Assembly (NCBI GenBank): GCA_024196135.1
Contig: JAMQCK010001000.1
Location: 1-13,168 of the forward strand
Direction: 5' to 3'
DNA from: Pleurotus ostreatus/Saccharomyces cerevisiae fusant
Lineage: Eukaryota; Opisthokonta
Length of the DNA: 13,168 nt
Shown: piece after piece, positions 7,201 through 13,168 of the stretch
How positions within the stretch are numbered: position 1 is the stretch's first letter
Layout: the number at the start of each line of letters is the position of its first letter
Notes under the pieces: model-generated
Told to the model about the DNA's origin: nothing
The model's database searches: none
What the model saw: only the letters and a program-made list of their open reading frames with translations
Made by a program: the position numbers and the translations under genes

Positions 7201-10200
7201 GTCTAGGTGCGAGATGTGGTCGTCCCAAGACTTGGAGAAGACGACAATGTCATCGATGTACACCAACGCGAACAGCCACAGGTAGGGGGATAGCACACTT
7301 TGCATCAGGCGTTGGAATACGGAGGGCCCGTTCCGCAGCCCGAAGGGCATCCGCTTGAACTGGAAAAGGCCCATATGACTACGGAATGCGGTCTTCTCCT
7401 TGTCTTCGTCGGCCATGCGGAGCTGGGTGAAGCCGGCTAGAGCGTCGAAGGAGCTGATCACTTGCGAGCCGGATAGCGTTTGGATGATCTCAGACTGGCG
7501 CGGAATCGGGAATTCGTCCGGAATGGTCATCGCATTTAGCTTCCTGTAGTCGATGGCGCAGCGTGCCTTGCCATTGCGGAATACCACAACGACAGGGAAA
7601 CCCCAAGGGCTCTGAGAGGGTTCAATAACCTCCTTCTCCAGCCACTCCTTGACTTGGGTCTCGATGACCTCCCGTTTCAGCGGCGAGGCGCCATACCCGG
7701 GTAGCGAGACGGGCTGAGAACCCTCCTTGAGCGGTACCTTGACCTTCGTGTCGACTTCGCCCAAACGCCCGCCCACTCCAAAGGCTCGCGAGTGCTTCCG
7801 AAGCACCTCGTTCAGCCGCGCACGATATTCTTCAGGAATGTCGGGGCCCAGGTTGACGAGTTCCTCGATGGGCACGTCGGGAAGAGGTTCGTCTGGTAAG
7901 GCCGTAGTTTTCGGACCCCACTGTTCTTCATCGTCTTCGTGCTTATCGCGCGGAGGGCATGGTCCAGCCTCCTGCGATGGCGACGGCTCTGCCGCGGAGT
8001 GCAAGTCCTGTTGACGCAAGGACCCTTGAATCACCGTATGGATGACCTCTAGCGAAGCCGCGTATTTCTGGCGCTCCTCGTCATTGACAGGCGTGTCTAT
8101 CCAGTCTTCTGGGCTGTGTAGGTATCCGACCACGTCCCCTTTGCGTATGTAGTGAGGTCGTACACCCGGATTGGCCATTGGGATGTATGGGTCTGTGGAA
8201 TTGACGAGCGTGAGCGGCGCCGCCATCACAGAGCCGTCTTCCGTGCCAATGGCCAGGCGGTCGATGACCCACTCGTCCCGGCCGTCGAGGGGAGCGTCGA
8301 TGCGAATATTATGGACGCTGCCTGGCTGTACGATATATTCCTCTGCTGCGTAGACTGGCACGTCCGCGACTTTGCCCCTTCTGGCGAGGGCCTTGGCACG
8401 TTTCCTCGCCGTGTTGCGCACGAACGACTGACTATCATCCTTCTTGAAGACCGAGAAGCCCACGCTGACTCGGCGAGAGGAGGACGCAGCAATTATGCGA
8501 CCAGATCGCCCGACGCGGATCGTGGAGGTGCCATTGGCGTAACGTTGGACACTGAGCTCGTACGCCGTGTGGAAGTCTTCCCCCAGTAACAAGGGCACCG
8601 TCATGCCTCGAACGACGTAAGCTTCCACGTCGAAGCAGACACGCTCTCCCGTCTCGGTGGTGGCGTACATGGGAAAGCGGGTGTATCCTAGGATCGACGC
8701 TTCACCCGTGAGGTGGTAAAGCTTCATTCGCATGCCTTCCTTCGGCTTTGGCAGGTCGGGAACAGTGTTGAAGTAGTCCTCGGACATCAATGTGAGGTCA
8801 GCTCCCGAATCGAGCCGACCTGAGATCTCCACCGCCTCTGGAGATCCCACTGAGACCTTGCACTGTAAGGACCGAGAGTCGAGGGCGCTGTATCCCGCCG
8901 GGTGTGAAGCGTACTTTGGCGCGTGGAATATAGGCGCGTCCTCCTTTACCGCCTCGAACGTAGGTACGTCAATTGCTGCATTTCGGTTGATAGCGTAGGC
9001 GGCCTTGGATCCTGGTTTAGGGGAAGCCCGTCGCTCGCTCCGAGTAATTGGCGAGTCCGGTGCTCGTCCTTTCCCCTTATGCTGCAGTGCCTTCGCTTGA
9101 TCGTGCATGCGCCTTCGCCTCTCGTTGCGATTTGCCGGCTCTGAATAAGCCGCTTGGATGCTCATCGCGTAGGCGCCCGTGAACTGGGCTTCACGCACTG
9201 ACTCAGGCAGGGACGTTATCCCGTCATAAGCCGAAGAGGAGATGGATTGAGTCGATATAATCATGGCAACATATTCCCGATCTGCGCTATCTAAACTGTC
9301 CGCATCGACCTCTATCAAGTTCGCTCGGCGCAGCGCGTCCCATTTCCCGTAGTGTGGGCAATCTCGAGCGAAATGGTTCGGGCTGGTGCAGATGAAGCAG
9401 TCGCCTCTCGCGGGCGCCACCTTGCTCTTGACGTCGTCGCGACGACTGAAGGCGTATCCGTTGATAGTCTTGCCCTTCGGCCACTCCAGCTTCTCCTTCT
9501 TGGCGCGCCGCGCGTCGACGGCCGCCGCCTCCTTCGTCGCGTCCTTCTCCTCCAATAATATCCCTTCCTCCCATGGTATGGCTTCCAGCTGCGCTCCTTC
9601 GTCATCCTCGACTTCCTCAACCTCCACTCGGCGCGCTCCCCGCTTGTAGTAGAAGCGGCCTCCCGAGCCTTGGTTCGTAGACGCGCTCGCGGGTTGAGTC
9701 GTCGTGCTGCGAGAGCGGTGGTGCAGCTCCCATAGGCTTATCAGCGGCACCTCGAACTGATTGGCGGCCGACTCGAGCTCGTACACGTTCGCCTGAAGCT
9801 GTTCGTTCAAGGTCGAGCGCCATTCTGAGGGAATGGCGCGTAGGACTTCGTATACGAAATGATGCGTATCGCCCAGGTGGGGATGGAGGAAGTAAGCGAT
9901 CTTGATCCGTCGTTGCAGGTATTCCAGGGGAGACTCGTCGCGCTGGCCCTTCCGGAACTCCATGGCGTTGAACTCGGCCGTGCGATCCTGCATCCACTTG
10001 TCGGTCATGAAACGATCGCGGATGGCAAGCATGAAGTTATCCCAGGAGCTGGCGATATGCACTCGAGCCCCTAACGGAAGAGTCCGCCACCAAGACTGCG
10101 CCTTGCCCGACCACTCCATGGGTGCGTATTGAGCCAGCCCGCTCTGCATAAGAGGGCCAAGGCGCGACAGTTCCTGTAGTTCCACCAGGTAGTCGATGAG

Positions 10201-12690
10201 CGAAGATCCTCGTCCGTTCCATTTGGGCACGATGTTGAGTGGTATCTTGCGATTGACCTGCCATTGTTCTCCTGGCGCCGGCGCACCATTCGCCGCGGGA
10301 GCAGGCGCTGCCCCTTGGGGTCCGCCGCCCGGGGGTCCGCCTCCCGGGGGTCCAGGTGGAGGTCCTCCCGGCTGGCCAGGCATGGGATAGCCCGGGTAGC
10401 CCGGAGGGTGGTAGGGTCCAGGGGGTCCTCCACCTCCAGGGGGTGAACCTCCTCCTGGCGGACCTCCGCCGCCTCCAAATGGTCCTCCTCCGCCTGGGGG
10501 TCCTCCCCATCCAGGGGGTGGACCTCCTCCTGGTGGACCTCCGCCGCCTCCAAACGGTCCTCCTCCTGGTGGGCCTCCACCACCTCCCGGCGCGCCACCG
10601 CCTCCGGTTGGGCCGCCTCCGCCAGGCGCTCTTCCTCCCCCTGGCGAGCCGCCTCCACCGGGCGAGCCACCTCGTCCCGGATGCCCGAGGTGTTTGTAGC
10701 TGGTTGGAGGGGGAGGAGGAGGAGGCGCGTAACCGCCTCCGAACTGCGCCAAGGGTTCGTGCTCACCCCTGGACGTCGGGTCGCCCTCGCTCATGAGCGG
10801 GGCGAAGGAGGTTCGCTGTAGGTGAGGGGGAAGCTCTCGCCCTGACGGCGACTCGATCCCGGCAAAGCGCGCGCGACGTGATTCCGCGGCGCTCGTCGTG
10901 GGTCTGGTTCCGTTCTGCCCCCCAGGCACGATTGACGACCGCTGAAACGATGGCCCCCCAGATCCCGTGGTGTCTTCTCCGGAAGGTAGATCGTATCCCA
11001 TGATCGTACGAACACGATGACGACCTTGTCCCAGGACGGACAGCGTGTCACTAGAAGTGCGGATGGGCGGACGCGGCTGGAGGAGCAAGGGCAGTGAAGT
11101 CGTGGAGTAGGCGTTCGAAGGCACCGAGACTGCCTCACGGAAGGGTGCTTGGGCTCCTTCCTCTGCGCTATCCGGCTGCCCGCTCGGGGCCGAGGAGCTT
11201 GTGAAGGTAGCCAGAGCGCCAGGCGCTTCCCCTCGGTAGAAGGCTGTAGGTATTTCGCGCCCGGTGGTACTGGTATAATACTGGATGAGTGCACTGACTC
11301 TCGCCGGATCGATGTCTCGGAAGCGCTCCTGGTAATCCGTTCGCAGAGCTAGTTTGGCGAGCTCCATGCGAGGCGAATCGTCCCCGAACTGGGATCTGAC
11401 CGAGGACCGAGTGGAGCGTTGCGAAGCTAGTTCGCTCACGTCGACGTCGTTGGACAGGATACGGGTCAGCGCCTCGAAGCGAGTGCGAATGTACTTGTCG
11501 GCCGTCTTCAGGCGCTGCAGGAGTGCCGCGAGTCCCATGAGCACCTCCTGCGGATCTTCATGTCCGCCGACTAGTTCTAGAAGCTTGTAGCTGGGGTCCA
11601 CTAGGAATAAGCGGCGTCGAGGAACCTTGAAGAACTCCCCTAAGGCGCTGATGATCTGGTTGGCGGCGACCGTAAGGTGGGCAATGATCTGCAAGTATAA
11701 AGGAATGACGCAATGGAGACGGACGCCTTGTGTCGCATAGTTGGGAGGGTAGAACCTTTGTAGGCTATGGATTTGCACAGGGATCGCGAAGACGGTTTCG
11801 ACTCCTTCGGAAAGCGAGGTCCATACATGGTCGCGGTGAGGATATTCGTAACGCATCAGGGCGCAGCGCAGGTAGTGGGAGGACATGGCGTCCGTGCCCG
11901 GTAGCTTCCCATCGATGGCACCGTACTTCGCCAGAGGGTCCTCCTCCTCCCCCTCGTGCCACAGACCTCCGTGAAGTCGTTCAACCGATTCTTCGAGCGT
12001 CTCGTCGTAGCATTGGAAGTTCCTTCCCCAGAAGGTCGGCAGGGGTACCGGCGACGAAGACTGCAAGGCGGCTGAGACGCTTTGTATGTCTTGCAGGCTG
12101 GACGTATAGGAGTTGATCGAGATTCCTGGCGGGGGCTCGAGAACCTCAGATGCAGGCCCGGCGTCAGCCTCGAGAGGCGCATCGCTGGTCGCCTCACGTC
12201 CGTTCTCAGCCGCTTGTGATTCCTCCGATCGCGTGGCACCGCCCCCCTCTGCGGGCGCGTTCGCGTCCGAGCTCGGCGCGCCCCCTTGGGCTACCGCCAC
12301 AGATATCGTTCGCGAAGAGGAGAACGAGTCGTTCCCCTCCGGGGCCTTGCCCTTGTCGCCCGAGTCCTTGCCCGTCCCGGCTCCCGAAGGTGTCTCTCGC
12401 GCTCGATCGGCGCCCTCGCTCATCGCGGGAGCGGAGTAGCCAGCGACGGCCGCTTCCTGAGCGCGCGTCGAAGACGAGGTCGCTGTTTCTGTAGGGCGCG
12501 CCGCGGGAGCGGGACCCGCCGCTGAGGAGGAGGGTGTCGCGGTGGTCGAAGCTGCCTTGCCCCGCGTCGTGGGACCTGACGCGGAAGACGAGGTCTTCGA
12601 GGAGGAGGTAGGGGGAGCGCCCAGACCGAGGAGCTCCCTGTTCCAGCGCGAAGAGCCGTCGCGCCTAGGTTTGTCAGACTGTCTCGACAT
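4213..12690 (-). CDS. Gag-Pol polyprotein of a Ty3/gypsy chromovirus (2825 aa, single frame)
   Basis: The protein builds the virus-like particle, copies the element RNA into DNA and integrates it. Order by residue: 1-190 Ser/Ala/Thr-rich, disordered; 190-485 unrecognised globular domain; 485-655 low complexity; 655-790 Gly/Pro linker; about 809-990 Gag core; CCHC 1098-1111; protease DSGA 1294-1297; reverse transcriptase with D1749 and YIDD 1811-1814; RNase H D1960, E2054, D2079; integrase zinc finger 2378-2419, D2449, D2511, E2547, GPF 2699-2701; chromodomain 2760-2812. Gag and Pol share one frame with no shift or readthrough stop, so cleavage by the protease must release the parts. At 2825 residues it is well above the usual 1400-1800 for fused fungal Ty3 polyproteins, mainly through the Gag N-terminus. 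The ATG is the first in-frame one after a pyrimidine-rich leader. All catalytic residues are present. Confidence 0.97.
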   Translation of the reverse strand: MSRQSDKPRRDGSSRWNRELLGLGAPPTSSSKTSSSASGPTTRGKAASTTATPSSSAAGPAPAARPTETATSSSTRAQEAAVAGYSAPAMSEGADRARETPSGAGTGKDSGDKGKAPEGNDSFSSSRTISVAVAQGGAPSSDANAPAEGGGATRSEESQAAENGREATSDAPLEADAGPASEVLEPPPGISINSYTSSLQDIQSVSAALQSSSPVPLPTFWGRNFQCYDETLEESVERLHGGLWHEGEEEDPLAKYGAIDGKLPGTDAMSSHYLRCALMRYEYPHRDHVWTSLSEGVETVFAIPVQIHSLQRFYPPNYATQGVRLHCVIPLYLQIIAHLTVAANQIISALGEFFKVPRRRLFLVDPSYKLLELVGGHEDPQEVLMGLAALLQRLKTADKYIRTRFEALTRILSNDVDVSELASQRSTRSSVRSQFGDDSPRMELAKLALRTDYQERFRDIDPARVSALIQYYTSTTGREIPTAFYRGEAPGALATFTSSSAPSGQPDSAEEGAQAPFREAVSVPSNAYSTTSLPLLLQPRPPIRTSSDTLSVLGQGRHRVRTIMGYDLPSGEDTTGSGGPSFQRSSIVPGGQNGTRPTTSAAESRRARFAGIESPSGRELPPHLQRTSFAPLMSEGDPTSRGEHEPLAQFGGGYAPPPPPPPTSYKHLGHPGRGGSPGGGGSPGGGRAPGGGGPTGGGGAPGGGGGPPGGGPFGGGGGPPGGGPPPGWGGPPGGGGPFGGGGGPPGGGSPPGGGGPPGPYHPPGYPGYPMPGQPGGPPPGPPGGGPPGGGPQGAAPAPAANGAPAPGEQWQVNRKIPLNIVPKWNGRGSSLIDYLVELQELSRLGPLMQSGLAQYAPMEWSGKAQSWWRTLPLGARVHIASSWDNFMLAIRDRFMTDKWMQDRTAEFNAMEFRKGQRDESPLEYLQRRIKIAYFLHPHLGDTHHFVYEVLRAIPSEWRSTLNEQLQANVYELESAANQFEVPLISLWELHHRSRSTTTQPASASTNQGSGGRFYYKRGARRVEVEEVEDDEGAQLEAIPWEEGILLEEKDATKEAAAVDARRAKKEKLEWPKGKTINGYAFSRRDDVKSKVAPARGDCFICTSPNHFARDCPHYGKWDALRRANLIEVDADSLDSADREYVAMIISTQSISSSAYDGITSLPESVREAQFTGAYAMSIQAAYSEPANRNERRRRMHDQAKALQHKGKGRAPDSPITRSERRASPKPGSKAAYAINRNAAIDVPTFEAVKEDAPIFHAPKYASHPAGYSALDSRSLQCKVSVGSPEAVEISGRLDSGADLTLMSEDYFNTVPDLPKPKEGMRMKLYHLTGEASILGYTRFPMYATTETGERVCFDVEAYVVRGMTVPLLLGEDFHTAYELSVQRYANGTSTIRVGRSGRIIAASSSRRVSVGFSVFKKDDSQSFVRNTARKRAKALARRGKVADVPVYAAEEYIVQPGSVHNIRIDAPLDGRDEWVIDRLAIGTEDGSVMAAPLTLVNSTDPYIPMANPGVRPHYIRKGDVVGYLHSPEDWIDTPVNDEERQKYAASLEVIHTVIQGSLRQQDLHSAAEPSPSQEAGPCPPRDKHEDDEEQWGPKTTALPDEPLPDVPIEELVNLGPDIPEEYRARLNEVLRKHSRAFGVGGRLGEVDTKVKVPLKEGSQPVSLPGYGASPLKREVIETQVKEWLEKEVIEPSQSPWGFPVVVVFRNGKARCAIDYRKLNAMTIPDEFPIPRQSEIIQTLSGSQVISSFDALAGFTQLRMADEDKEKTAFRSHMGLFQFKRMPFGLRNGPSVFQRLMQSVLSPYLWLFALVYIDDIVVFSKSWDDHISHLDKVLGAIAAAGITLSPKKCFIGYSSILLLGQKVSRLGLSTHEEKIRAIQELERPRNVADLQRFLGMVVYFSMYIPFYSYIAAPLFRLLKKGARWSWDAEHEIAFQQAKDALVNAPVLGHPMAGRPYRLYTDASDVAIGACLQQVQPIKVGDLKGTAAYRRLEAAWDKGQDVPSMYTTYKDSAEQATPDQWAATLDDTTVHVERVLIYWSRTLQPAERNYSATEREALGAKEALVKFQPIIEGEHILLITDHAALQWARVYENANRRLAAWGAVFAAYPNLRIIHRPGRVHSNVDPLSRLPRVPPHSSPTSDHAAHIPVDEEKQSWRQSAEDADKFAPAKKAAFSSERDASGGLVDAFFWEELLEDGRGHTPFEAYAIQTRRQKRMADEQKEQGATKAPAEAARSSSGPDKTADEAPTGAARRSSSPDRVDEAPAKEDKIESVEEDLPFPQGDHWTYPPGVPDFQPEDEPQPHLLIQLAPEVLERFTKGYHEDAFFKQHVVEKEPSAQTLLTPSRFQRGNNGLLYFINADWQYRLCVPRSEVNYVLSTVHDSPFESAHAGATRFITRLKDTFFWPSMYKDAETFALTCDVCQKIKYDRSGKQGGLRPAHIPQRPFQTVSLDLITGLPASGKEKFTAILVIVDKLTKFAMFIPTYNQLKREDFAKIFVERVVNVYGLPERIITDRDARWATDFWKSVVGYYGSKMALSSSHHPQTDGQTEVLNAMLEQMLRAYATPDRTAWAKWLSVLAASYNSSVHTSTRFSPNFLLFGYSPSLFAGMFKASSKQVERPHDETPQLRSRLAEEFIEELNLYRTAARESLVMAQERQARAYNKGRKPPIEFDVGDWALVNPHSLELIESEGNGAKLVQRALGPFEVMEKINPTVYRLRLPSTYPMHTVFNLAHLKKYNPSPAEFGDRVKLQDPRDLIPAIEEYEVQAILGHRFTKKKDGNRLQYLVRWKNYGPEDDQWITEDALRNSPLLRKEYWKMKESQKSVQPAN
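4255..4413 (-). other. C-terminal chromodomain
   Basis: Residues 2760-2812 begin YEVQAILGHR and run through YLVRWKNYGPEDDQW to RKEYW. The three aromatic positions that form the methyl-lysine cage in HP1-type domains are all present (Y2760, W2785, Y2788). In chromoviruses such domains direct integration to histone-marked chromatin; which mark is bound here is inference. Confidence 0.93.
4560..5559 (-). other. Integrase: zinc-binding, catalytic core and GPF module
   Basis: The zinc-binding part is H2378-x7-H2386-x29-C2416-x2-C2419. The catalytic triad is D2449 (SLDLI), D2511 (IITDRDARW) and E2547 (GQTEVLN), with exactly 35 residues between the second Asp and the Glu, as in the D,D35E class. 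A GPF motif at 2699-2701 lies in the GPY/F-type C-terminal domain known from Ty3 and retroviral integrases. Confidence 0.97.
5911..6015 (-). repeat. Degenerate 17-18-residue tandem repeat in the RNase H-integrase linker
   Basis: Residues 2226-2243 (APAEAARSSSGPDKTADE) are followed at once by 2244-2260 (APTGAARRSSSPDRVDE) and then a partial third start APAKE. They lie in a charged, disordered linker of nearly 200 residues between RNase H and integrase. Confidence 0.6.
6303..6840 (-). other. RNase H domain with a long insert
   Basis: The active-site acids are D1960 (YTDASD), E2054 (ATEREAL) and D2079 (ITDHAALQW). Between TDASD and YWSRTL lie about 77 residues, where Ty3-class enzymes usually have about 25. 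The insert is rich in Thr, Asp and Ala and ends in a VHVERV segment. Confidence 0.93.
6935..7735 (-). other. Reverse transcriptase domain
   Basis: Residues about 1652-1917 hold all classical blocks: CAIDYRKLN, SSFDALAGFTQ with D1749, FQFKRMPFGLRNGPSVFQ, and the catalytic YIDD at 1811-1814. The thumb region with LGMVVYFSMYIP follows. YIDD is the usual Ty3/gypsy form. Confidence 0.97.
8546..8868 (-). other. Aspartic protease domain
   Basis: The active-site motif LDSGADLTLM has its catalytic Asp at residue 1294. Strand-rich sequence follows, ending in VPLLLGEDF, which fits the second conserved hydrophobic-Gly motif of retropepsins. It would act as a dimer to process the polyprotein. Confidence 0.9.
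9358..9399 (-). other. CCHC zinc knuckle of nucleocapsid
   Basis: Residues 1098-1111 are C-x2-C-x4-H-x4-C (CFICTSPNHFARDC), the exact spacing of retroviral and Ty3-type nucleocapsid knuckles that bind the element RNA. There is a single copy, preceded by a Lys/Arg-rich segment. Confidence 0.95.
9720..10265 (-). other. Retrotransposon Gag core (capsid) domain
   Basis: Residues about 809-990 carry the known Ty3 Gag pattern: a start resembling IPLNIVPKWNG, the WSGKAQSWWRTL segment, then WDNFMLAIRDRFM and the SPLEYLQRRIKIAYFLHP helix. In this family the domain forms the capsid lattice. An acidic stretch follows before the zinc knuckle. Confidence 0.85.
10321..10728 (-). repeat. Gly/Pro-rich linker with a 75-base tandem duplication
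   Basis: Residues about 655-790 are almost only Gly and Pro, preceded by a run of seven prolines. At DNA level a 75-base (25-residue) unit is repeated in frame: bases 10442-10491 match 10517-10566 with few differences. The linker separates the N-terminal domain from the Gag core and is expected to be disordered. Confidence 0.85.
11236..12123 (-). other. N-terminal globular domain of Gag-Pol, unrecognised
   Basis: Residues about 190-485 have the make-up of a folded, largely helical domain: YDETLEESVERLHGG, a hydrophobic helix around CVIPLYLQIIAHLTVAANQII, then helices ending in SALIQYYTSTTG. It precedes the recognisable Gag core and is separated from it by low-complexity sequence. It may be a matrix-like or capsid N-terminal part specific to this lineage. 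I cannot name a family. Confidence 0.5.
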
Positions 12691-12812
12691 GAGATGAAGG
12701 GGGAGCAGGAAGAGCAGGATGGGGGTTTGATCGAGCGCGTCGGGATTTTAAGGAATAGCTGACGCGCGAATTTGTCCTGTGGAGTATGGTGCGTGACACC
12801 TAGTCACCACCA
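12691..12812 (-). other. 5' leader ahead of Gag-Pol
   Basis: The leader is non-coding. In element sense its last 35 bases before the ATG (12725-12691) are pyrimidine-rich (31 of 35), like the tract ahead of the second gene. The 11-base word GCTGACGCGCG at 12758-12768 also occurs in the LTR piece at 427-437. Confidence 0.6.
12787..12812 (-). promoter_or_regulatory. Candidate primer-binding site inside a hairpin
   Basis: In element sense the sequence TGGTGGTGACTAGG starts at 12812, a few bases after a possible LTR end reading TGACAA. Starting with TGG fits pairing to the CCA end of a tRNA; the matching tRNA is not identified. The same bases fold on themselves: 12787-12791 with 12808-12812 and 12793-12797 with 12803-12807, with one bulged base at 12792 and a 5-base loop. 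Self-priming or a structure competing with the primer are both possible. Confidence 0.35.
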
Positions 12813-13168
12813 CTTTGTCACAGCGGCCAAATCGGCCGCGCAGCGGAAAAATCGGCGAAAATTATATTAAAAATGGCCGCTGAGGACCTCCAATGGGTGG
12901 ATTCCCTGATCAGAACTAATGAGAGGCAGATAGACTACTTTCTCGCTTACAATAATCTAAACCGAGGGTCTATGAAGTTGGTTCTGATGCTACCAAACGG
13001 CATCCAGTGCCAATCCCTGCTCATGCCTTCCTGGGCTGGGTTGAGTGTGGGGTAGGATGCATGGGTCGGGGTCATACCGCTATACAAATCGCTTACTACC
13101 CTCACCTGGACGGCATGTACGCCGTGCCAAGCAGGTGGAGGGTGCGCACATGTGGACCTACATGATTT
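12813..13168. other. No gene seen: end of the 5' LTR or flanking DNA
   Basis: This stretch is more AT-rich than the element body, has no credible gene and no similarity by eye to bases 1-543. It begins TTTGTCAC beside the candidate primer-binding site, so it could be the end of a 5' LTR whose other end lies outside the window. Alternatively it is host DNA or another repeat next to a 5'-truncated copy. A 35-base imperfect hairpin lies at 13103-13137 (CACCTG facing CAGGTG, with CGGC facing GCCG inside). Confidence 0.5.
12821..12882. repeat. 20-base imperfect tandem repeat within a 9-bp inverted repeat
   Basis: Units at 12821-12840 and 12841-12860 share 14 of 20 bases, both starting CAGCGG and containing AAATCGGC. 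CAGCGGCCA at 12821-12829 is the exact inverse of TGGCCGCTG at 12874-12882, with an AT-rich stretch between. It could be a terminal motif of another element or part of the LTR. Confidence 0.55.

Larger units (their letters stand above)
1..12812 (-). mobile_element. Ty3/gypsy chromovirus LTR retrotransposon, coding region complete
   Basis: On the minus strand the order is leader, Gag-Pol, a second gene, polypurine tract and 3' LTR. The pol order protease, reverse transcriptase, RNase H, integrase is that of Ty3/gypsy (Metaviridae) rather than Ty1/copia, and the C-terminal chromodomain places it among chromoviruses. Both long genes are open throughout, so the copy looks recently inserted or functional. 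The internal part is over 12 kb, long for a fungal Ty3 element because of an extended Gag N-terminus and the extra 3' gene. The right limit given is the edge of the candidate primer-binding site; the element may run to the window end if 12813-13168 is 5' LTR. Target-site duplications cannot be seen. Confidence 0.95.

Noticed and set aside
9700..9720. Possible -1 or +1 frameshift site between Gag and Pol
   Set aside because: Gag and Pol are in one continuous frame through the knuckle and protease, so none is needed.
12873..13055. 60-codon plus-strand frame at the right edge
   Set aside because: Short, no recognisable motif, and it starts inside the repeat cluster; no evidence of coding.

Overview
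The window holds almost the whole of one very large Ty3/gypsy-class LTR retrotransposon, read on the minus strand, with only LTR or flanking DNA at its two edges. The integrase ends in a chromodomain, which makes it a chromovirus. The host is very likely a filamentous or dimorphic fungus, most probably a basidiomycete. The reasons are the GC-rich, intronless coding sequence, the chromovirus layout, and a long insert inside the RNase H domain that I recall from basidiomycete Ty3 polyproteins. The species cannot be told. No host gene, rRNA, tRNA or CRISPR array is visible.

Layout in element order (right to left): 12813-13168 is either the 3' end of the 5' LTR or flanking DNA. A short leader with a candidate primer-binding site and a hairpin follows (12691-12812). 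Next comes an uninterrupted 2825-codon Gag-Pol (12690-4213): disordered N-terminus, an unrecognised globular domain, a Gly/Pro linker, Gag core, CCHC knuckle, aspartic protease, reverse transcriptase, RNase H, integrase (HHCC, D,D35E, GPF) and chromodomain. After 152 bases lies a second long gene of 1164 codons (4060-566), then a polypurine tract and at least 543 bp of the 3' LTR (543-1).

Two things stand out. First, the extra 3' gene is not env-like. It has a domain that reads as a beta-alpha-beta-beta-alpha-beta (RRM-like) fold, then a run of RS/SP dipeptides as in SR splicing proteins, then a disordered tail with four copies of a short 'LLxRLSD'-type motif. Second, the LTR downstream of its TATA-like box carries a row of five strong stem-loops. 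Three of them recur every 47-48 bases with different but complementary stem sequences around a constant bulged-base core. That pattern suggests selection for RNA structure at the ends of the element transcript. A working hypothesis is that the second protein handles the element's own structured RNA.

Gag-Pol has all catalytic residues and no stop or frameshift, so this copy is young or still competent. The left LTR piece and the right edge share no recognisable sequence. Either the LTR is longer than about 900 bp and the window holds opposite parts of the two copies, or the 5' LTR has been lost.
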